From Oceanobacter mangrovi (GTDB lineage Bacteria; Pseudomonadota; Gammaproteobacteria; Pseudomonadales; Oceanobacteraceae): a stretch of DNA of 64,000 nt. Shown piece by piece: positions 29,554 to 46,487 of this stretch. Position 1 is the stretch's first letter; every line of letters starts with the position of its first letter. The position numbers and the translations under genes were made by a program. The DNA lies in NCBI RefSeq assembly GCF_019740315.1, contig NZ_JAHXZR010000002.1:591095-655094 (forward strand). The letters run 5' to 3'. Under the pieces are notes generated by a model, which did no database searches, was not told the DNA's origin, and worked only from the letters and a program-made list of their open reading frames with translations.

Positions 29554-30003
29554 TTAAGGGTGCTCTGTAATCACATCCAGTGGGTAGTGCTTGCCTGACA
29601 GGTAATCTTCGATACAAGTCAGAACCATTTGACTGCGAAGGTTGGGGCAGTCGCGCAATTCTTCAATGCTCATCCAGCGTGGTCCGACAATGCCGTCGTC
29701 CAGCTGTGCATCCGGAATCGCCTGAATCGGCTCACCGGCAAAACAATAGCGATGATAGGTGATGCCATTGGCGGGTGCGGTGTAGGTATAGAGGCCAATC
29801 AGGGCGGTTGGTTTTACTTGCCAGCCGGTTTCTTCAATGCTTTCGCGAATGACGGCATCCAGGATGGCTTCGTTCGCTTCGATATGGCCCGCAGGCTGAT
29901 TGATGACACGCTGGCCATCACTGATCTCTTCCACCATCAGGAATTTACCGTCGCGTTCAGCAACAACGGCAACCGTTGCATGGGGCGTCCAGCGTTCGCT
30001 CAT
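29554..30003 (-). CDS. nudJ: Nudix phosphatase NudJ
   Basis: The 149-residue protein has a canonical Nudix box, [20 protein letters not shown] followed by TGW, and the NudJ-like N-terminus [21 protein letters not shown]. coli NudJ dephosphorylates thiamine pyrophosphate precursors and nucleoside triphosphates. Gene order rluE-nudJ-mnmA-hflD is the same as in E. coli, which supports the call. Confidence 0.9.
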   Translation of the reverse strand: MSERWTPHATVAVVAERDGKFLMVEEISDGQRVINQPAGHIEANEAILDAVIRESIEETGWQVKPTALIGLYTYTAPANGITYHRYCFAGEPIQAIPDAQLDDGIVGPRWMSIEELRDCPNLRSQMVLTCIEDYLSGKHYPLDVITEHP

Positions 30004-30085
30004 AGTTACTCCAGATCAAATTGGGTCGCCATGATATACGAAAGCTGCCCGGTCGCCCAACAGGGATGGCCTCTGAATGACAGCG

Positions 30086-30772
30086 CTAGCGTCGTTTGGT
30101 TGATTTGGTCGACGGCGTTTGCCGGCTGCGTTTATTACCAGTCTTGCTGGTCGCCTGATTGCTATTACGGGGTTTGCTCGTGCCTGAGCTGCCTGGTCGC
30201 TTCGGCCGGGCGTTGTTTGCCGGGGCTGGCATGTTGATCTGTTCGACACGGTATTCGCCGGGCTGCAGCCCCTCAATGGTCCAGGGGCCAATCTGAACCC
30301 TGACAAGACGCAAGGTTGGGTGACCAATATGTGCCGTCATACGTCGAACCTGACGGTTACGACCTTCACTGATCTTGATTTCCAGCCAGCTGGTTTCATC
30401 ATTCAGACGCTGGCGAATGGGGGGATTCCTTGCCCACAGTTGTGGCTCTGGTAGTAGTCGGACCTTGGCGGGTCGGGTGGGGCCATCCTTGAGCGTAACG
30501 CCGCGAATCAATTGATCAATGGATTCACTGGAAGGAGTGCCTTCGACCTGTACCCAATAGGTCTTTTCCATCTTGTGATTGGGGTTGGCGATGCGAGCCT
30601 GGAGCTGGCCGTCATCGGTCAGGAGTAGTAATCCCTCGGAATCATGGTCCAGTCGTCCGGCCGGATAGACACCCGGCAGGTCGATGTAGGTCGCAAGTGT
30701 GGCCCGATCGCTGGAATCAGTGAACTGCGACAAAACATTGAATGGCTTATTCAAAAGAATCAATTTGGACAT
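30086..30772 (-). CDS. rluE: 23S rRNA pseudouridine(2457) synthase
   Basis: The 228-residue protein is a RsuA/RluE-type synthase: [12 protein letters not shown], the active-site segment [20 protein letters not shown], and [20 protein letters not shown]. The catalytic part ends near residue 180. The last 45 residues are rich in Ser, Thr, Lys and Arg, a longer basic tail than in E. coli RluE, possibly for rRNA binding. No S4 domain, as expected for RluE. The divergent neighbour is idh. Confidence 0.9.
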   Translation of the reverse strand: MSKLILLNKPFNVLSQFTDSSDRATLATYIDLPGVYPAGRLDHDSEGLLLLTDDGQLQARIANPNHKMEKTYWVQVEGTPSSESIDQLIRGVTLKDGPTRPAKVRLLPEPQLWARNPPIRQRLNDETSWLEIKISEGRNRQVRRMTAHIGHPTLRLVRVQIGPWTIEGLQPGEYRVEQINMPAPANNARPKRPGSSGTSKPRNSNQATSKTGNKRSRQTPSTKSTKRR

Positions 30773-30824
30773 GTGTCGATACTGTTGTAAGAAAACTACT
30801 TAACCAATGGTCTAGCTTGCATTT

Positions 30825-33246
<2,422 letters not shown>

Positions 33247-33262
33247 TCAGTCACCGGGCAAC

Positions 33263-33293
33263 AAAAAAGACCGCCAAATGGCGGTCTTTTTTT
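33263..33293 (+). terminator. Rho-independent terminator after idh
   Basis: A GACCGCC/GGCGGTC stem, loop AAAT, is flanked by an A-run and a T7 run. It is strong and may also serve the convergent cspD gene. Confidence 0.92.
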
Positions 33294-33405
33294 ATGTCTT
33301 TCAAAAAATATTCAGTCGGCTCGAAATAACACAGTTCCACTGAGCGTCATGATGATCAGTGTCATGAATGGCAGATGCCAACAAATTGTCGGCATCGTCA
33401 AAACA

Positions 33406-33654
33406 TCAGGCTTGCTGGGAATTTTCACTTTCGCTGCTGACCGGCTCTTCGTCGAGGGCGCGAATATTGATCGCGTGAAGGCCTTTGTCACTTGGTTTGG
33501 TTTCGAATTGAACCGCCTGGCCCGCCTTCAGAGTGCGGTAGCCATCCATGATAATCGTGGAATAATGGGCGAAAAGATCCTCTTCGCTGTCATCTGCGAG
33601 GATAAATCCATAGCCTTTGGCGTTGTTGAACCATTTGACTTTCCCGGTCTTCAT
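33406..33654 (-). CDS. cspD: Cold-shock domain protein CspD
   Basis: The 82-residue protein has a single cold-shock domain with both RNA-binding motifs: GKVKWFNNAKGYGFI (RNP1) and DLFAHYSTI (RNP2), plus a short acidic C-terminal tail. CspD-type proteins are induced in stationary phase and bind single-stranded DNA. The location directly divergent from clpS-clpA is the usual one for cspD. ATG 33654 has AAGGAGG upstream. Confidence 0.92.
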   Translation of the reverse strand: MKTGKVKWFNNAKGYGFILADDSEEDLFAHYSTIIMDGYRTLKAGQAVQFETKPSDKGLHAINIRALDEEPVSSESENSQQA

Positions 33655-33800
33655 TGCGACACCTCCTTGTTCGTGACTGCACACATGGGGCAATGGTTGG
33701 GTGGCAATACACTAAAACTCATCGCCGCAGCCGTCAAGCGGCTAGAGTGCGGCGGCAACCCCCGGTATGATTTCCTGACACGTTAATCTTGAATACTGCT

Positions 33801-34163
33801 ATGTACCTCACATCTGAAACTCAACTAGACTTAATCATGAGCCAACAGACAGGCGATGATTCGGATGGTGGTGTTGCTGTGCAACATGCCGATCCGCAAC
33901 TGAAGCGCCCTGCCATGTACAGTGTGATCATGCTCAATGATGACTACACTCCAATGGAGTTCGTCGTCGAAGTGCTGCAGCGGTTTTTTAGCAAAAGCCC
34001 TGAACAGGCGACGCATATCATGCTGGCGGTTCATACCAAGGGAAGTGCGGTTTGCGCTATCTACACCAAAGATATTGCGGAAACCAAATCTGAATTGGTG
34101 AATCAATATGCAAGAGAGTGCCAGCACCCATTGCTGTGCGAGATAGCACCCGTGGAAGACTAG
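33801..34163 (+). CDS. clpS: ATP-dependent Clp protease adaptor ClpS
   Basis: About 120 residues. The core has [20 protein letters not shown] and [20 protein letters not shown], the pocket that binds N-terminal Leu, Phe, Tyr and Trp. It delivers N-degron substrates to ClpA, the next gene. The start is uncertain because no good ribosome binding site is visible: ATG 33801 gives a leader of similar length to Pseudomonas ClpS, while 33789 (TTG) and 33837 (ATG) are also in frame. Confidence 0.93.
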   Translation: MYLTSETQLDLIMSQQTGDDSDGGVAVQHADPQLKRPAMYSVIMLNDDYTPMEFVVEVLQRFFSKSPEQATHIMLAVHTKGSAVCAIYTKDIAETKSELVNQYARECQHPLLCEIAPVED

Positions 34164-34174
34164 GGGGACGATTA

Positions 34175-36442
34175 ATGCTGAACAAAGAGCTCGAGCTTAC
34201 TCTTAACGAGGCGTTCAAGGATGCTCGCTCCAAACGTCATGAGTTCATGACGGTAGAGCACCTGTTGCTGGCTTTGCTGGATAACGAAGCCGCATCTGCG
34301 GTGCTGGGCGCCTGTGGTGCAGATGTGCCCCGCTTGCGCAAGGAGTTGACCGACTTTGTAGATGCCACAACTCCATTGATTCCAGAAACCGACGACGAGC
34401 GTGAAACCCAGCCAACCCTGGGCTTTCAGCGCGTTCTGCAACGAGCCGTTTTTCATGTGCAGTCATCCGGCAAGGCAGAAGTCACCGGAGCCAATGTCCT
34501 GGTCGCGATTTTCAGCGAGCAGGAAAGCCAGGCCGTTTATTTCCTCAAACAACAGAACATTGCACGTATTGATGTCGTGAATTACATCTCTCATGGCATT
34601 TCCAAAGTGGCTGGTCAGGAAGGTGATGCCGGCGCCAATCCGGCCAGCGAACAAATGGACGAAGAGGGTGAAAGCAGTGCCAGCAATGCGCTGGAAGGGT
34701 ACGCCACCAACCTCAACAAACTGGCTCGAGACGGCAAGATCGATCCTCTGATCGGCCGTGATCAGGAAGTCAGTCGACTGGTACAGATTCTGTCTCGTCG
34801 CCGTAAAAACAACCCCTTGTTGGTTGGCGACTCCGGTGTTGGCAAGACCGCCATTGTCGAAGGTCTGGCCAAGCGTATAGTTGATGGCGAAGTACCAGAA
34901 GTGATCGAGAATGCTGTTGTCTATAGCCTCGACATGGGCGCCTTGCTGGCTGGCACCAAGTATCGGGGGGATTTCGAGAAGCGTCTGAAGTCCCTGCTGG
35001 CCGAGCTGAAACGTCAGCCTCATGGCATTCTGTTTATCGACGAAATCCACACTATCATTGGTGCGGGTGCAGCTTCTGGCGGCGTTATGGATGCCAGCAA
35101 CCTGCTCAAGCCAATGCTGAGCTCTGGCGAAATTCGCTGTATCGGCTCAACAACTTTTACCGAATTCCGCGGCATTTTTGAAAAAGACAGTGCACTGACT
35201 CGTCGTTTCCAGAAAATTGATGTGGCTGCGCCATCGGTTGAAGATACCTACAAGATTCTCAAGGGTCTGAAGAGCAAGTTCGAAGAACACCACAACATCA
35301 AGTACACCGACAAGGCGCTCAAGGCAGCTGCCGAGCTGTCTGATCGTTACATCACTGATCGCAATCTGCCTGACAAGGCAATTGACGTGATTGATGAAGT
35401 GGGGGCCCTGCAACAGCTGCTACCGCTCAGCAAGCGCAAGAAACAGATCAATGTCGCTGAGATCGAGCAGGTCATTGCGGCGATTGCCCGCATTCCGCCT
35501 AAGAGTGTTTCTGCCGACGACAAGGAGCTACTGTTCAAGCTGGAAGACAAGCTGGGCATGGTGGTATTTGGTCAGGACGAAGCCATTCAGACGCTGTCTA
35601 CAGCGATCAAGATGTCTCGTGCTGGTCTCAGCTCGCCACAGAAGCCAATCGGTTCATTCCTGTTTGCCGGTCCTACCGGTGTGGGTAAAACCGAGGTTTC
35701 ACGCCAGCTGGCCAATGTTATGGGGATGGAGCTGATTCGCTTCGATATGTCCGAGTACATGGAGCGCCATACGGTTTCCCGTTTGATTGGTGCGCCTCCG
35801 GGTTATGTGGGTTATGACCAGGGTGGCTTGCTGACCGAAGCGGTGAACAAAACCCCGCACTGTGTGTTGCTGCTGGATGAGATTGAAAAGGCTCACCCGG
35901 AAGTCTTCAACATTCTGCTGCAGGTAATGGATCACGGCACCCTGACGGACAACAACGGTCGCAAGACGGATTTCCGTAACGTTATCCTGATTATGACCAC
36001 CAACGCCGGTGCGGAGCGTATCAGTCGCGCCAGTATTGGTTTTGCCCAGCAGGATCACAGCCTGGATGGTGCTGAAGAACTGAAAAAATTCTTCACGCCT
36101 GAGTTCCGCAATCGTCTGGATGCGGTGGTGCAGTTTACCGCACTGGGTCGCGACACCATTCTGCACGTGGTCGACAAGTTCCTGGCGGAACTGCAAGGTC
36201 AGCTGGATGACAAGCGCGTCACTCTGCATGTGGATGACGAGGCTCGTCGCTGGTTGGCAGCCAATGGCTACGACGAAAAAATGGGCGCACGACCAATGGC
36301 TCGCCTGGTACAAGAGAAGATCAAAAAGCCGCTGGCTGAAAAGATTCTCTTTGGTGAACTGTCAGGTGGTGGTGACATCAATGTTGGGGTGGAAGATGGC
36401 GAGCTGGTTATCGCCGTACCTGAAACCCTCGCGGCTGTTTAA
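34175..36442 (+). CDS. clpA: Clp protease ATPase subunit ClpA
   Basis: The 755-residue AAA+ unfoldase has an N-terminal Clp-N domain ([20 protein letters not shown]), a first ATPase with [15 protein letters not shown] and a second with [15 protein letters not shown]. It feeds unfolded substrates to ClpP, whose gene is not in the window. ATG 34175 follows a strong AGGGGG site eleven bases after the clpS stop. A terminator shared with convergent infA follows. Confidence 0.96.
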   Translation: MLNKELELTLNEAFKDARSKRHEFMTVEHLLLALLDNEAASAVLGACGADVPRLRKELTDFVDATTPLIPETDDERETQPTLGFQRVLQRAVFHVQSSGKAEVTGANVLVAIFSEQESQAVYFLKQQNIARIDVVNYISHGISKVAGQEGDAGANPASEQMDEEGESSASNALEGYATNLNKLARDGKIDPLIGRDQEVSRLVQILSRRRKNNPLLVGDSGVGKTAIVEGLAKRIVDGEVPEVIENAVVYSLDMGALLAGTKYRGDFEKRLKSLLAELKRQPHGILFIDEIHTIIGAGAASGGVMDASNLLKPMLSSGEIRCIGSTTFTEFRGIFEKDSALTRRFQKIDVAAPSVEDTYKILKGLKSKFEEHHNIKYTDKALKAAAELSDRYITDRNLPDKAIDVIDEVGALQQLLPLSKRKKQINVAEIEQVIAAIARIPPKSVSADDKELLFKLEDKLGMVVFGQDEAIQTLSTAIKMSRAGLSSPQKPIGSFLFAGPTGVGKTEVSRQLANVMGMELIRFDMSEYMERHTVSRLIGAPPGYVGYDQGGLLTEAVNKTPHCVLLLDEIEKAHPEVFNILLQVMDHGTLTDNNGRKTDFRNVILIMTTNAGAERISRASIGFAQQDHSLDGAEELKKFFTPEFRNRLDAVVQFTALGRDTILHVVDKFLAELQGQLDDKRVTLHVDDEARRWLAANGYDEKMGARPMARLVQEKIKKPLAEKILFGELSGGGDINVGVEDGELVIAVPETLAAV

Positions 36443-36476
36443 CCGGTTCGCCGGTTAAACTTCTGCAGTCCCAAAT

Positions 36477-36501
36477 AAAAAGGCCTCTTGCGAGGCCTTT
36501 T
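36477..36501. terminator. Bidirectional terminator between clpA and infA
   Basis: An AAAAGGCCTC/GAGGCCTTTT stem with a short loop. The A- and T-tracts allow termination of both convergent transcripts. Confidence 0.9.
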
Positions 36502-36507
36502 GAATTC

Positions 36508-36726
36508 TTATCTGGCGCGATAAGTGATCCGACCCTTGCTCAGGTCGTAGGGAGTTAACTCAACCTTTACCTTGTCGCCAGTCAGAATGCGGATATAGTT
36601 TTTGCGCATTTTGCCAGAGATGTGAGCTGTCACAACGTGGCCGTTTTCCAGCTTCACGCGGAACATGGTGTTCGGAAGAGTGTCGATAACTTCACCTTCC
36701 ATTTCAATATGATCATCTTTCGCCAT
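36508..36726 (-). CDS. infA: Translation initiation factor IF-1
   Basis: The 72-residue OB-fold protein reads [20 protein letters not shown], with [18 protein letters not shown] and a C-terminal KGRITYRAR, almost invariant features of IF-1. It binds the ribosomal A site region of the 30S subunit. It sits downstream of bpt on the same strand, as in Pseudomonas. Confidence 0.97.
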   Translation of the reverse strand: MAKDDHIEMEGEVIDTLPNTMFRVKLENGHVVTAHISGKMRKNYIRILTGDKVKVELTPYDLSKGRITYRAR

Positions 36727-36793
36727 TTATCACCTGTCTAGATATTGAGCAGAGCGGGGCGCATTCTGCCTTAATTCCCGGCAATAATCAAAG

Positions 36794-37495
36794 TTATATA
36801 CTTTTAAACTGCGTCCACTGATCATTTTTATATATTTCCAGTGGTTGATATTGCTGTTTGTACTCCATTTTTCGGCTGCCAGCGATCCAGTAGCCCAGGT
36901 AATGCCAGGGTAAACCCAGCAACTGCGCCAGCTGGGTGGTCTTCAGAATCATCAGACTGCCAGGGGATAGCTTCTCGTAAGCCGGGTCAAAAAAGCAGTA
37001 AACCGACGACAAGCCATCAAGAAACAGATCCACTACCAGGCAGGCGCGAAACTCACCATTCTCCCTGGCGACCAGAAAACGATGATTATGATGGCCTTCC
37101 ACCAAAAACTCGTAAAACTGATCCTTGTTGGGCGGATACATGCTGCCATCAGCGTGGCGCTGATTAATGTAGTTGGCGTAATCGCCATACAGGCTGTCAC
37201 TGGGTAGCTCGATTCCGATTTGCCAGTGGCGAGCCCCTCTCAGGATGCGACGAAAGCGCTTGCTCAGCTGAAATTGCTGCACGGGAATGCGCACCGGCTG
37301 ACAGGCGTTGCAATCAGGGCAGTCCGGGCGATAAATCAGTTTGCCGCTGCGCCGAAAACCGTTCAGGTTCAATTGGGTGAGTAGCTGGACGTCGCACTTT
37401 TGGCGCGGGTCGACATACAGGCTTTGCGCCTTACGATCCGGAAAATATCCGCAATCATGGGATTGCTCCGGCTTTAACAGGGTGATTCGGGTCAT
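36794..37495 (-). CDS. bpt: Aspartate/glutamate leucyltransferase
   Basis: The 233-residue protein has the ATE-family N-terminal Cys cluster (HDCGYFPDRKAQSLYVDP and RPDCPDCNACQPVRIPVQQF) and the catalytic-domain segments FYEFLVEGHHNHRFLVAREN and LSSVYCFFDPAYEKLSPGSL. Bacterial Bpt adds Leu to N-terminal Asp or Glu, making an N-degron for ClpS. It overlaps aat by four bases, so the two transferases are translationally coupled. Confidence 0.94.
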   Translation of the reverse strand: MTRITLLKPEQSHDCGYFPDRKAQSLYVDPRQKCDVQLLTQLNLNGFRRSGKLIYRPDCPDCNACQPVRIPVQQFQLSKRFRRILRGARHWQIGIELPSDSLYGDYANYINQRHADGSMYPPNKDQFYEFLVEGHHNHRFLVARENGEFRACLVVDLFLDGLSSVYCFFDPAYEKLSPGSLMILKTTQLAQLLGLPWHYLGYWIAGSRKMEYKQQYQPLEIYKNDQWTQFKSI

Positions 37496-38229
37496 AAGCC
37501 GCTAGCTCTTGTGGTCGATGCTGGTTCCGGGAAGTGGTTCAGGATGGCAGGCAAGGGTGGTCGTGCCAGCGGTGTGCGGGTTGCCCGATGCAGATGCTGT
37601 TCGAAATCCTGGCGGTTCAGTTCGATAAGGCCAAAGCGATCCAGATGATCCGTCTTCATCTGGCAGTCGATGATTTGAATGCCGTTGGCGAACATCTGAC
37701 TGGCGGCAATCGCAAATGCCTGTTTTGAGGCACCTGCTGCCAGTGAAAACATCGACTCACCAAAATAGGCTGAGCCAATCCGGATGCCATAAAATCCGCC
37801 AATCAGCTCACCACTTGGAGACCAGCATTCGACACTGAGGGCGAATCCGGCTTTGGCCATGCGATTGTATTGCTCAAGCATTTCCGCCTCAATCCAGGTG
37901 CCACCCGCCATGTCGTGGGTTTTGGCACAGGAGCTGATCACGCGTTTGAAAGCCTGATTGGCGGTAAAGCGGTAAGGGGTTTTGCGCAATTCCTTGCGAA
38001 TGGTACGTGGAATGCGAAATGATTCCGCTAGAATCACCGCCCGCGGCGCTGGCGTCCACCACAGGCGCAAGCCATCGCTTGGCCAGGGGAAGATCCCCTG
38101 GCGATAGGAAGTATGCAACCATACAGGTGTTAGCCCACCGCCAACCGCCAGTAATCCATCCGGCTCATTGAGTGCCCGGGAGGTCGCCGGAAAGTGTGGG
38201 GAGCTTCGCTCATCAAGCCAGTCAATCAT
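37492..38229 (-). CDS. aat: Leucyl/phenylalanyl-tRNA-protein transferase
   Basis: The 245-residue protein has [60 protein letters not shown] and [20 protein letters not shown], the signature of Aat. It adds Leu or Phe to N-terminal Arg or Lys, feeding ClpS-ClpA. It is the first gene of the aat-bpt-infA leftward set and is divergent from ftsK across a 72-base gap. Confidence 0.96.
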   Translation of the reverse strand: MIDWLDERSSPHFPATSRALNEPDGLLAVGGGLTPVWLHTSYRQGIFPWPSDGLRLWWTPAPRAVILAESFRIPRTIRKELRKTPYRFTANQAFKRVISSCAKTHDMAGGTWIEAEMLEQYNRMAKAGFALSVECWSPSGELIGGFYGIRIGSAYFGESMFSLAAGASKQAFAIAASQMFANGIQIIDCQMKTDHLDRFGLIELNRQDFEQHLHRATRTPLARPPLPAILNHFPEPASTTRASGL

Positions 38230-38301
38230 TCGCTATCCGTGATAAACTCAAGTCTTCGTATATTGTCGCATAGTATTGATTTGCAAAAGGATACACCGCC
38301 G

Positions 38302-41157
38302 ATGAAGGAATCTCCTGATTCGTCATCAGAGAAAATGCCGATGGGCTGGAGCCGCAAGCAGGATGCCTGGTTTGTTGTCCTGACTCTGGTGTGCCTGTTG
38401 CTGTTCATGGCGCTGGGTAGTTATTCACCATCTGATGATGGCTGGTCAAGCTTTGCTGGTCGCAGTTCAGGCAATGCGGCAGGTTTGGTCGGTGCTACCA
38501 TCGCTGATCTGCTGTTTCATGGGCTCGGCTATCTGGCTTTTGCTGTGCCTGCGCTGGTGTTGGCGAAATTGGCGTTAATGTTCAGAAAACGCAGTCGTAG
38601 CGGCTATGGCGTCTGGGCATTACGTACGCTCGGGCTGGTATTAACGGTGTCTTCTTTGTGCAGTCTGGCTCATATCAGCATCTGGCCCGGGCAAGAGTTG
38701 CCACTGGGAGCTGGCGGCCTGGTCGGCATGTCTGAATTCAAGGCCTTGCTGCCCCTGTTTGGTTTTCCCGGCAGCGTGGTCGTTCTGCTGGGCATGCTGG
38801 CACTTGGCTTGATGCTGTTTCTCGAATTTTCCTGGTTATTGCTGTTTGAAAGAATCGGCACGATTGTCATTCGGCTGTTTGAGCGTCGCAAATCGGCAGC
38901 TGATGAACAGCGCTATGAACAGCATGACGAGGAGCTGCAAAAGGAAGAGCTGCAAAAGGAAAAACGACAACAGGACAACATTCCCGTTATTGTCGAGAGT
39001 CTTGAAGCAGATTTTGCGGAACCAGACGTCGAACAACCTCGTCTCGGCTTGCTGGCCAGACTGAAAGGAATGGGAAGGCGCCACAAACAAGAACCAGAAG
39101 ATGATGATGGTGAGGATCCAGCAGACACGGGTGACAGCCTGGCGATTTTGTACGACCGTCAGGAACCAACGCTGGATCTTTCAGCGCCAATTGCAGGCGG
39201 CCATTTTTCGACAGCCGACACAGCCCGGGATACGGTAACTGACATCCCGGAGGTCACTTCTGAGCCAGCCCCGCTTGTGATTCAGCCACCGGCCAAAGCG
39301 GCCGTCAGGGCCTCGACTCCGGAATCAGCAGGTCGTGCCGCGAATATCCGCCAGCCTGTGCCTGCCGCAACCACACTGGCTGACGATGATGATACCGATG
39401 ATGAAATCCCCTGGCTGGTTGACGAAGAGGATTCTGCGCCGGTAGCGGCACCTGAATCCGCAGCCCGATCAGACCAGTTCAAAAAAGAACTTGCCCAGCA
39501 GCTGGCTTCTGTCGCAGCGCCTGCGTCAACTCCTGCAGCTCCCAAAAGTGCAGCAGTAACGCCAGCACCCGCAGAAATTCCAATCACGCCACTGGAAAAA
39601 CGTGATTCTGGTGTCAGTGAGCGCGCCCGGCAGGATTTACAGGGCAATTTGTTCAAGGAAAAAACGCCACTGCCGTCTATCGCCGTGCTGGACCCGCCAC
39701 GGGAGGGCCAGAAAAGTGGTTTCTCACCAGAGCGACTGCAGGAAATGTCGAAGCTGTTGGTGCAGAAACTGGCTGACTTTGGCGTCAAGATTGAAGTAGT
39801 GGCGGTAGCTCCTGGCCCGGTGATCACCCGTTTTGAAATTCAGCCTGCACCGGGCGTGAAGGCCAGCAAAATCACCAACCTGGCGAAAGATCTGGCGCGC
39901 TCGATGGCGATGATCAGTGTGCGGGTAGTGGAAGTGATTCCGGGCAAGTCGGTGATGGGCATCGAGGTGCCGAATGAAAACCGGGCGGTAGTGTCTTTCT
40001 CGGAAGTGCTGGCCTCCAATGAATACGACAAGTCGAAATCGCCGCTAACCCTGGCCCTCGGCCATGATATTGGTGGCAATTCGGTAGTGGCAGATCTGGC
40101 CAAAATGCCGCACTTGCTGGTTGCCGGTACTACCGGCTCCGGTAAGTCTGTTGGTATCAATGCCATGATCCTCAGCATGCTGTTCAAGGCCGGGCCTGAA
40201 GAGCTGCGGATGATCATGGTCGACCCGAAGATGCTTGAACTGTCGGTGTATGAAGGGATTCCGCACCTGTTGACGCCCGTAATTACCGACATGAAGGAAG
40301 CCGCCAACGGTTTGCGCTGGTCGGTCGCCGAGATGGAGCGTCGCTATCAGCTGATGGCCTCCGTTGGCGTTCGTAACCTGGCGGGTTACAACAAGAAGGT
40401 GAAAGACGCTATCGAAGCCGGCACGCCGATGATTGATCCGTTGTGGGATATCACACTGTCCTACGACACCACGCCCCGCACGCTGGAACCACTGCCGTAC
40501 ATTGTGATTGTGATCGATGAATTTGCCGACATGATGATGATGGTTGGCAAAAAAGTTGAAGAGCTGATTGCGCGTATCGCCCAGAAAGCCCGGGCCGCCG
40601 GTATACATATGATTCTGGCGACTCAGCGCCCATCCGTTGATGTGATCACCGGTCTGATCAAGGCCAACGTACCCACCCGTATCGCATTCCAGGTGTCATC
40701 GCGCATCGACTCTCGTACGATCCTGGACCAGGGCGGTGCCGAACAGTTGCTGGGTCATGGTGACATGCTGTTTATGCCGCCGGGGCTGGCCTTGCCAGAA
40801 CGGGTTCATGGTGCTTTTGTTGATGACGACGAAGTGCATCGTGTGGTCGCTGAATGGAAACTTCGTGGTGAACCGGATTACATCGAAGAAATCACCCAGA
40901 CCGCCGAAGAGCGAGCTGGCGGAGAGGGTGGCGCTGTCAGTGGTGGTGACGAACAGGATGAGCTGTTTGATCAGGCTGTGGCCTTTGTGACCGAAACCGG
41001 CAAATGCTCGACCTCTTCCGTACAACGTAAATTGCGCATTGGTTATAACCGTGCTGCGCGCCTGGTGGAATCGATGGAAGCCGCTGGCGTGGTTTCACCG
41101 CCAGCTCACAACGGCAGCCGTGAGGTTCTGGCGCCACCGCCACCGGAAATGCCCTGA
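38302..41157 (+). CDS. ftsK: DNA translocase FtsK
   Basis: The 951-residue protein has an N-terminal membrane domain (four helices within about residues 20-190). A Pro/Ala/acidic linker of roughly 300 residues follows, then the motor with Walker [17 protein letters not shown] (near 610), Walker [17 protein letters not shown], and a C-terminal gamma winged-helix domain ([20 protein letters not shown]). It works at the division septum, pumping DNA and activating XerCD at dif. The linker holds a direct repeat of KEELQKE and an unusually charged stretch near 220-240. Confidence 0.96.
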   Translation: MKESPDSSSEKMPMGWSRKQDAWFVVLTLVCLLLFMALGSYSPSDDGWSSFAGRSSGNAAGLVGATIADLLFHGLGYLAFAVPALVLAKLALMFRKRSRSGYGVWALRTLGLVLTVSSLCSLAHISIWPGQELPLGAGGLVGMSEFKALLPLFGFPGSVVVLLGMLALGLMLFLEFSWLLLFERIGTIVIRLFERRKSAADEQRYEQHDEELQKEELQKEKRQQDNIPVIVESLEADFAEPDVEQPRLGLLARLKGMGRRHKQEPEDDDGEDPADTGDSLAILYDRQEPTLDLSAPIAGGHFSTADTARDTVTDIPEVTSEPAPLVIQPPAKAAVRASTPESAGRAANIRQPVPAATTLADDDDTDDEIPWLVDEEDSAPVAAPESAARSDQFKKELAQQLASVAAPASTPAAPKSAAVTPAPAEIPITPLEKRDSGVSERARQDLQGNLFKEKTPLPSIAVLDPPREGQKSGFSPERLQEMSKLLVQKLADFGVKIEVVAVAPGPVITRFEIQPAPGVKASKITNLAKDLARSMAMISVRVVEVIPGKSVMGIEVPNENRAVVSFSEVLASNEYDKSKSPLTLALGHDIGGNSVVADLAKMPHLLVAGTTGSGKSVGINAMILSMLFKAGPEELRMIMVDPKMLELSVYEGIPHLLTPVITDMKEAANGLRWSVAEMERRYQLMASVGVRNLAGYNKKVKDAIEAGTPMIDPLWDITLSYDTTPRTLEPLPYIVIVIDEFADMMMMVGKKVEELIARIAQKARAAGIHMILATQRPSVDVITGLIKANVPTRIAFQVSSRIDSRTILDQGGAEQLLGHGDMLFMPPGLALPERVHGAFVDDDEVHRVVAEWKLRGEPDYIEEITQTAEERAGGEGGAVSGGDEQDELFDQAVAFVTETGKCSTSSVQRKLRIGYNRAARLVESMEAAGVVSPPAHNGSREVLAPPPPEMP

Positions 41158-41222
41158 GTCTTTTCGGAACCCGCTTGTTTATTCACGATCAATCAGAAAA
41201 ACGGAACAGGAAATTGCCAAAT

Positions 41223-41870
41223 ATGTTAGCTGGCAGCAAACGCTTTTTGATGTCCTTTATGTTGTTAGTGGCCAGTGTTGCCAGCCTGGCGGCAGAGCCA
41301 AAATCCGCTCTGGATGGATTCGTTGAGCGTCTTGGTGGCACCACTACGTTGACGGCTGATTTCAGCCAGACAGTAACGGATGCACAGGGGCAACAATTGC
41401 AGGCGGTCACGGGTCATCTGGCGCTTGCCACACCGGGAAAGCTGCGCTGGGAAACCGCACCACCATTTCAGCAACTGGTGGTGTCTGACGGCGAAGTGTT
41501 GTGGGTATTTGACGAAGATCTGGAACAGGTCACCATTCGCAATCTGGAGATGAAAGTACAGGAAACCCCGGCGTTATTGCTGAGTGGCAAAGCGGATGAA
41601 GTTGCCAGCAACTTTGATGTTGAGCGTTTCTCTCGCAATGGCCTGATGGTTTATCGCCTGACCCCAAAAGATCACAGCCAGCTGTTTACCGCGCTGGAGT
41701 TTGGCTACAACGGCAATGATTTGCAGGAAATGCGAATCATGGACGCGACCGGCCAGCTGACGCTGATCAAACTGAATAACGTTGAGCGCAACGTCAAACT
41801 GGACCGCATGGCGTTTGTGTTTGACGTACCGGAAGGTGCTGACGTGATTGATGCGCGGACCGAATTCTGA
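41223..41870 (+). CDS. lolA: Outer-membrane lipoprotein carrier protein
   Basis: The 215-residue periplasmic protein has a signal peptide ([20 protein letters not shown], cleavage after SLA-A) and the LolA features [37 protein letters not shown] and [18 protein letters not shown] strands. It ferries lipoproteins from LolCDE to LolB. ATG 41223 has AGGA upstream. It follows ftsK and overlaps rarA by one base (TGATG), as in many gammaproteobacteria. Confidence 0.94.
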   Translation: MLAGSKRFLMSFMLLVASVASLAAEPKSALDGFVERLGGTTTLTADFSQTVTDAQGQQLQAVTGHLALATPGKLRWETAPPFQQLVVSDGEVLWVFDEDLEQVTIRNLEMKVQETPALLLSGKADEVASNFDVERFSRNGLMVYRLTPKDHSQLFTALEFGYNGNDLQEMRIMDATGQLTLIKLNNVERNVKLDRMAFVFDVPEGADVIDARTEF

Positions 41871-43257
41871 TGAATTCAGACTTGTTCGGCGAACTTGGCC
41901 AGACTCAGGCCAATAGCTCCAGATCCGGTGGCTATGAGCCGCTGGCATCACGCATGCGCCCGACCACGCTGGATCAATATATTGGTCAGCAGCATGTGGT
42001 CGGCCCCGGCACGCCGCTACGCCAATCGCTCGAAGCCGGGCAGCTGCATTCGCTGATCTTCTGGGGTCCACCGGGCGTTGGCAAAACCACACTGTCGAAG
42101 CTGATTGCCAACTATATCGACGCTCGCTTCGTCACCCTGAGTGCGGTCATGGCGGGCATCAAGGATATTCGTGAAGCGGTTGAGCAAGCGCGGCAGTATC
42201 GCACCATGGGCAAACGCACCGTATTGTTTATCGACGAAGTGCATCGGTTCAATAAATCCCAGCAAGATGCCTTTCTGCCTCACGTTGAAGATGGCACGGT
42301 GATTTTTATCGGTGCGACTACCGAAAACCCGTCGTTTGAACTCAACAACGCTCTGCTGTCGCGGGCGCGGGTTTATGTGTTGAAAAGCCTTGCCGAAGAC
42401 GACTTGCGGACCATCTTGCAGCAGGCCGAGCAGCGCTTGCTGCAGGATGGCGACATTCAGTATCCGGCGGTTGAAGGTGCGCTGGAGCGGATTGCCTTGC
42501 TGGCGGACGGCGACGCCCGCCGGGCGCTGAATCAGCTGGAATACGCAGTGCAGCTGGCAGCCGGTCAGCCGCTTGACCTGGAAGCGGTTAACACCATTGC
42601 CGGAACGGCCGCCCGGCGTTTCGACAAGGGCGGCGAAGCCTTTTACGACCAGATCTCGGCGCTGCACAAATCCGTACGCGGCTCGGCGCCGGATGCGGCA
42701 CTGTACTGGCTGGCACGGATGATCGACGGCGGCTGCGATCCGCTCTATATCGCCCGTCGCATTGTCGCCATGGCCAGTGAAGACGTTGGCAATGCTGATC
42801 CACGCGCCTTGCCTTTGTGTCTGGCGGCCTGGGATGCCATTGAGCGACTGGGCCAGCCGGAAGGTGAGTTATGTCTGGCCCAGGCCGTTGCCTACATAGC
42901 TTCAGCACCGAAGAGCAACAAGGTTTATTCGGCTTACAAGCAAGCATTGGCTCTGGTGGCTTCACAGCCCAGTTATGAGGTGCCATTGCACTTGCGCAAT
43001 GCGCCCACCAAATTGATGAAAGAGCTCGACTATGGCACTGAGTATCGTTACGCCCATGATGAGCCCGAAGCCTTTGCCGCCGGCGAGAACTACTTTCCGC
43101 CGGAGCTGAAAGGTCTGAAATTGTATTATCCGTCGGATCGCGGCCTAGAAGGCAAGATCAGTCAGAAGCTGGCCTATCTTGAGGGTCTCAATCGGGCCTC
43201 CGAACGCCAGCGTTATCCGCAACAGCCCAATACACCAGCCGATAAAGGGGAGTACTG

Positions 43258-43258
<1 letters not shown>
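41870..43258 (+). CDS. rarA: Replication-associated recombination protein A
   Basis: The 462-residue AAA+ protein has Walker [18 protein letters not shown], Walker [21 protein letters not shown] and sensor [20 protein letters not shown], with the MgsA-type C-terminal part. It acts at stalled replication forks with SSB. It is coupled by one-base TGATG overlaps to lolA upstream and crcB downstream. Confidence 0.95.
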
Positions 43259-46365
<3,107 letters not shown>

Positions 46366-46386
46366 TCGCAAGGATAGGAATTTGAA

Positions 46387-46416
46387 CCCCAGGGTCCCGG
46401 CGTGCCGGGACTGGGG
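46387..46416. repeat. Palindromic repeat copy 1
   Basis: GTCCCGGCGTGCCGGGAC (46394-46411), extended by CCCC/GGGG on the outside. It lies just past the cysG stop and shares its core with the next copy 60 bases away. Confidence 0.7.
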
Positions 46417-46452
46417 GTTACGATAAACGCCTCGAAGCACAGAAAATGCGTA

Positions 46453-46477
46453 GGGTCCCGGCATGCCGGGACTTTTT
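46453..46477 (+). terminator. Palindromic repeat copy 2 with T-run
   Basis: A GTCCCGGCATGCCGGGAC perfect 18-base palindrome (46455-46472) is followed by five T. The T-run points to termination of the rightward serS-cysG transcript; the same core in copy 1 suggests duplication of a repeat unit. Confidence 0.7.
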
Positions 46478-46487
46478 AGGCAGGCTG

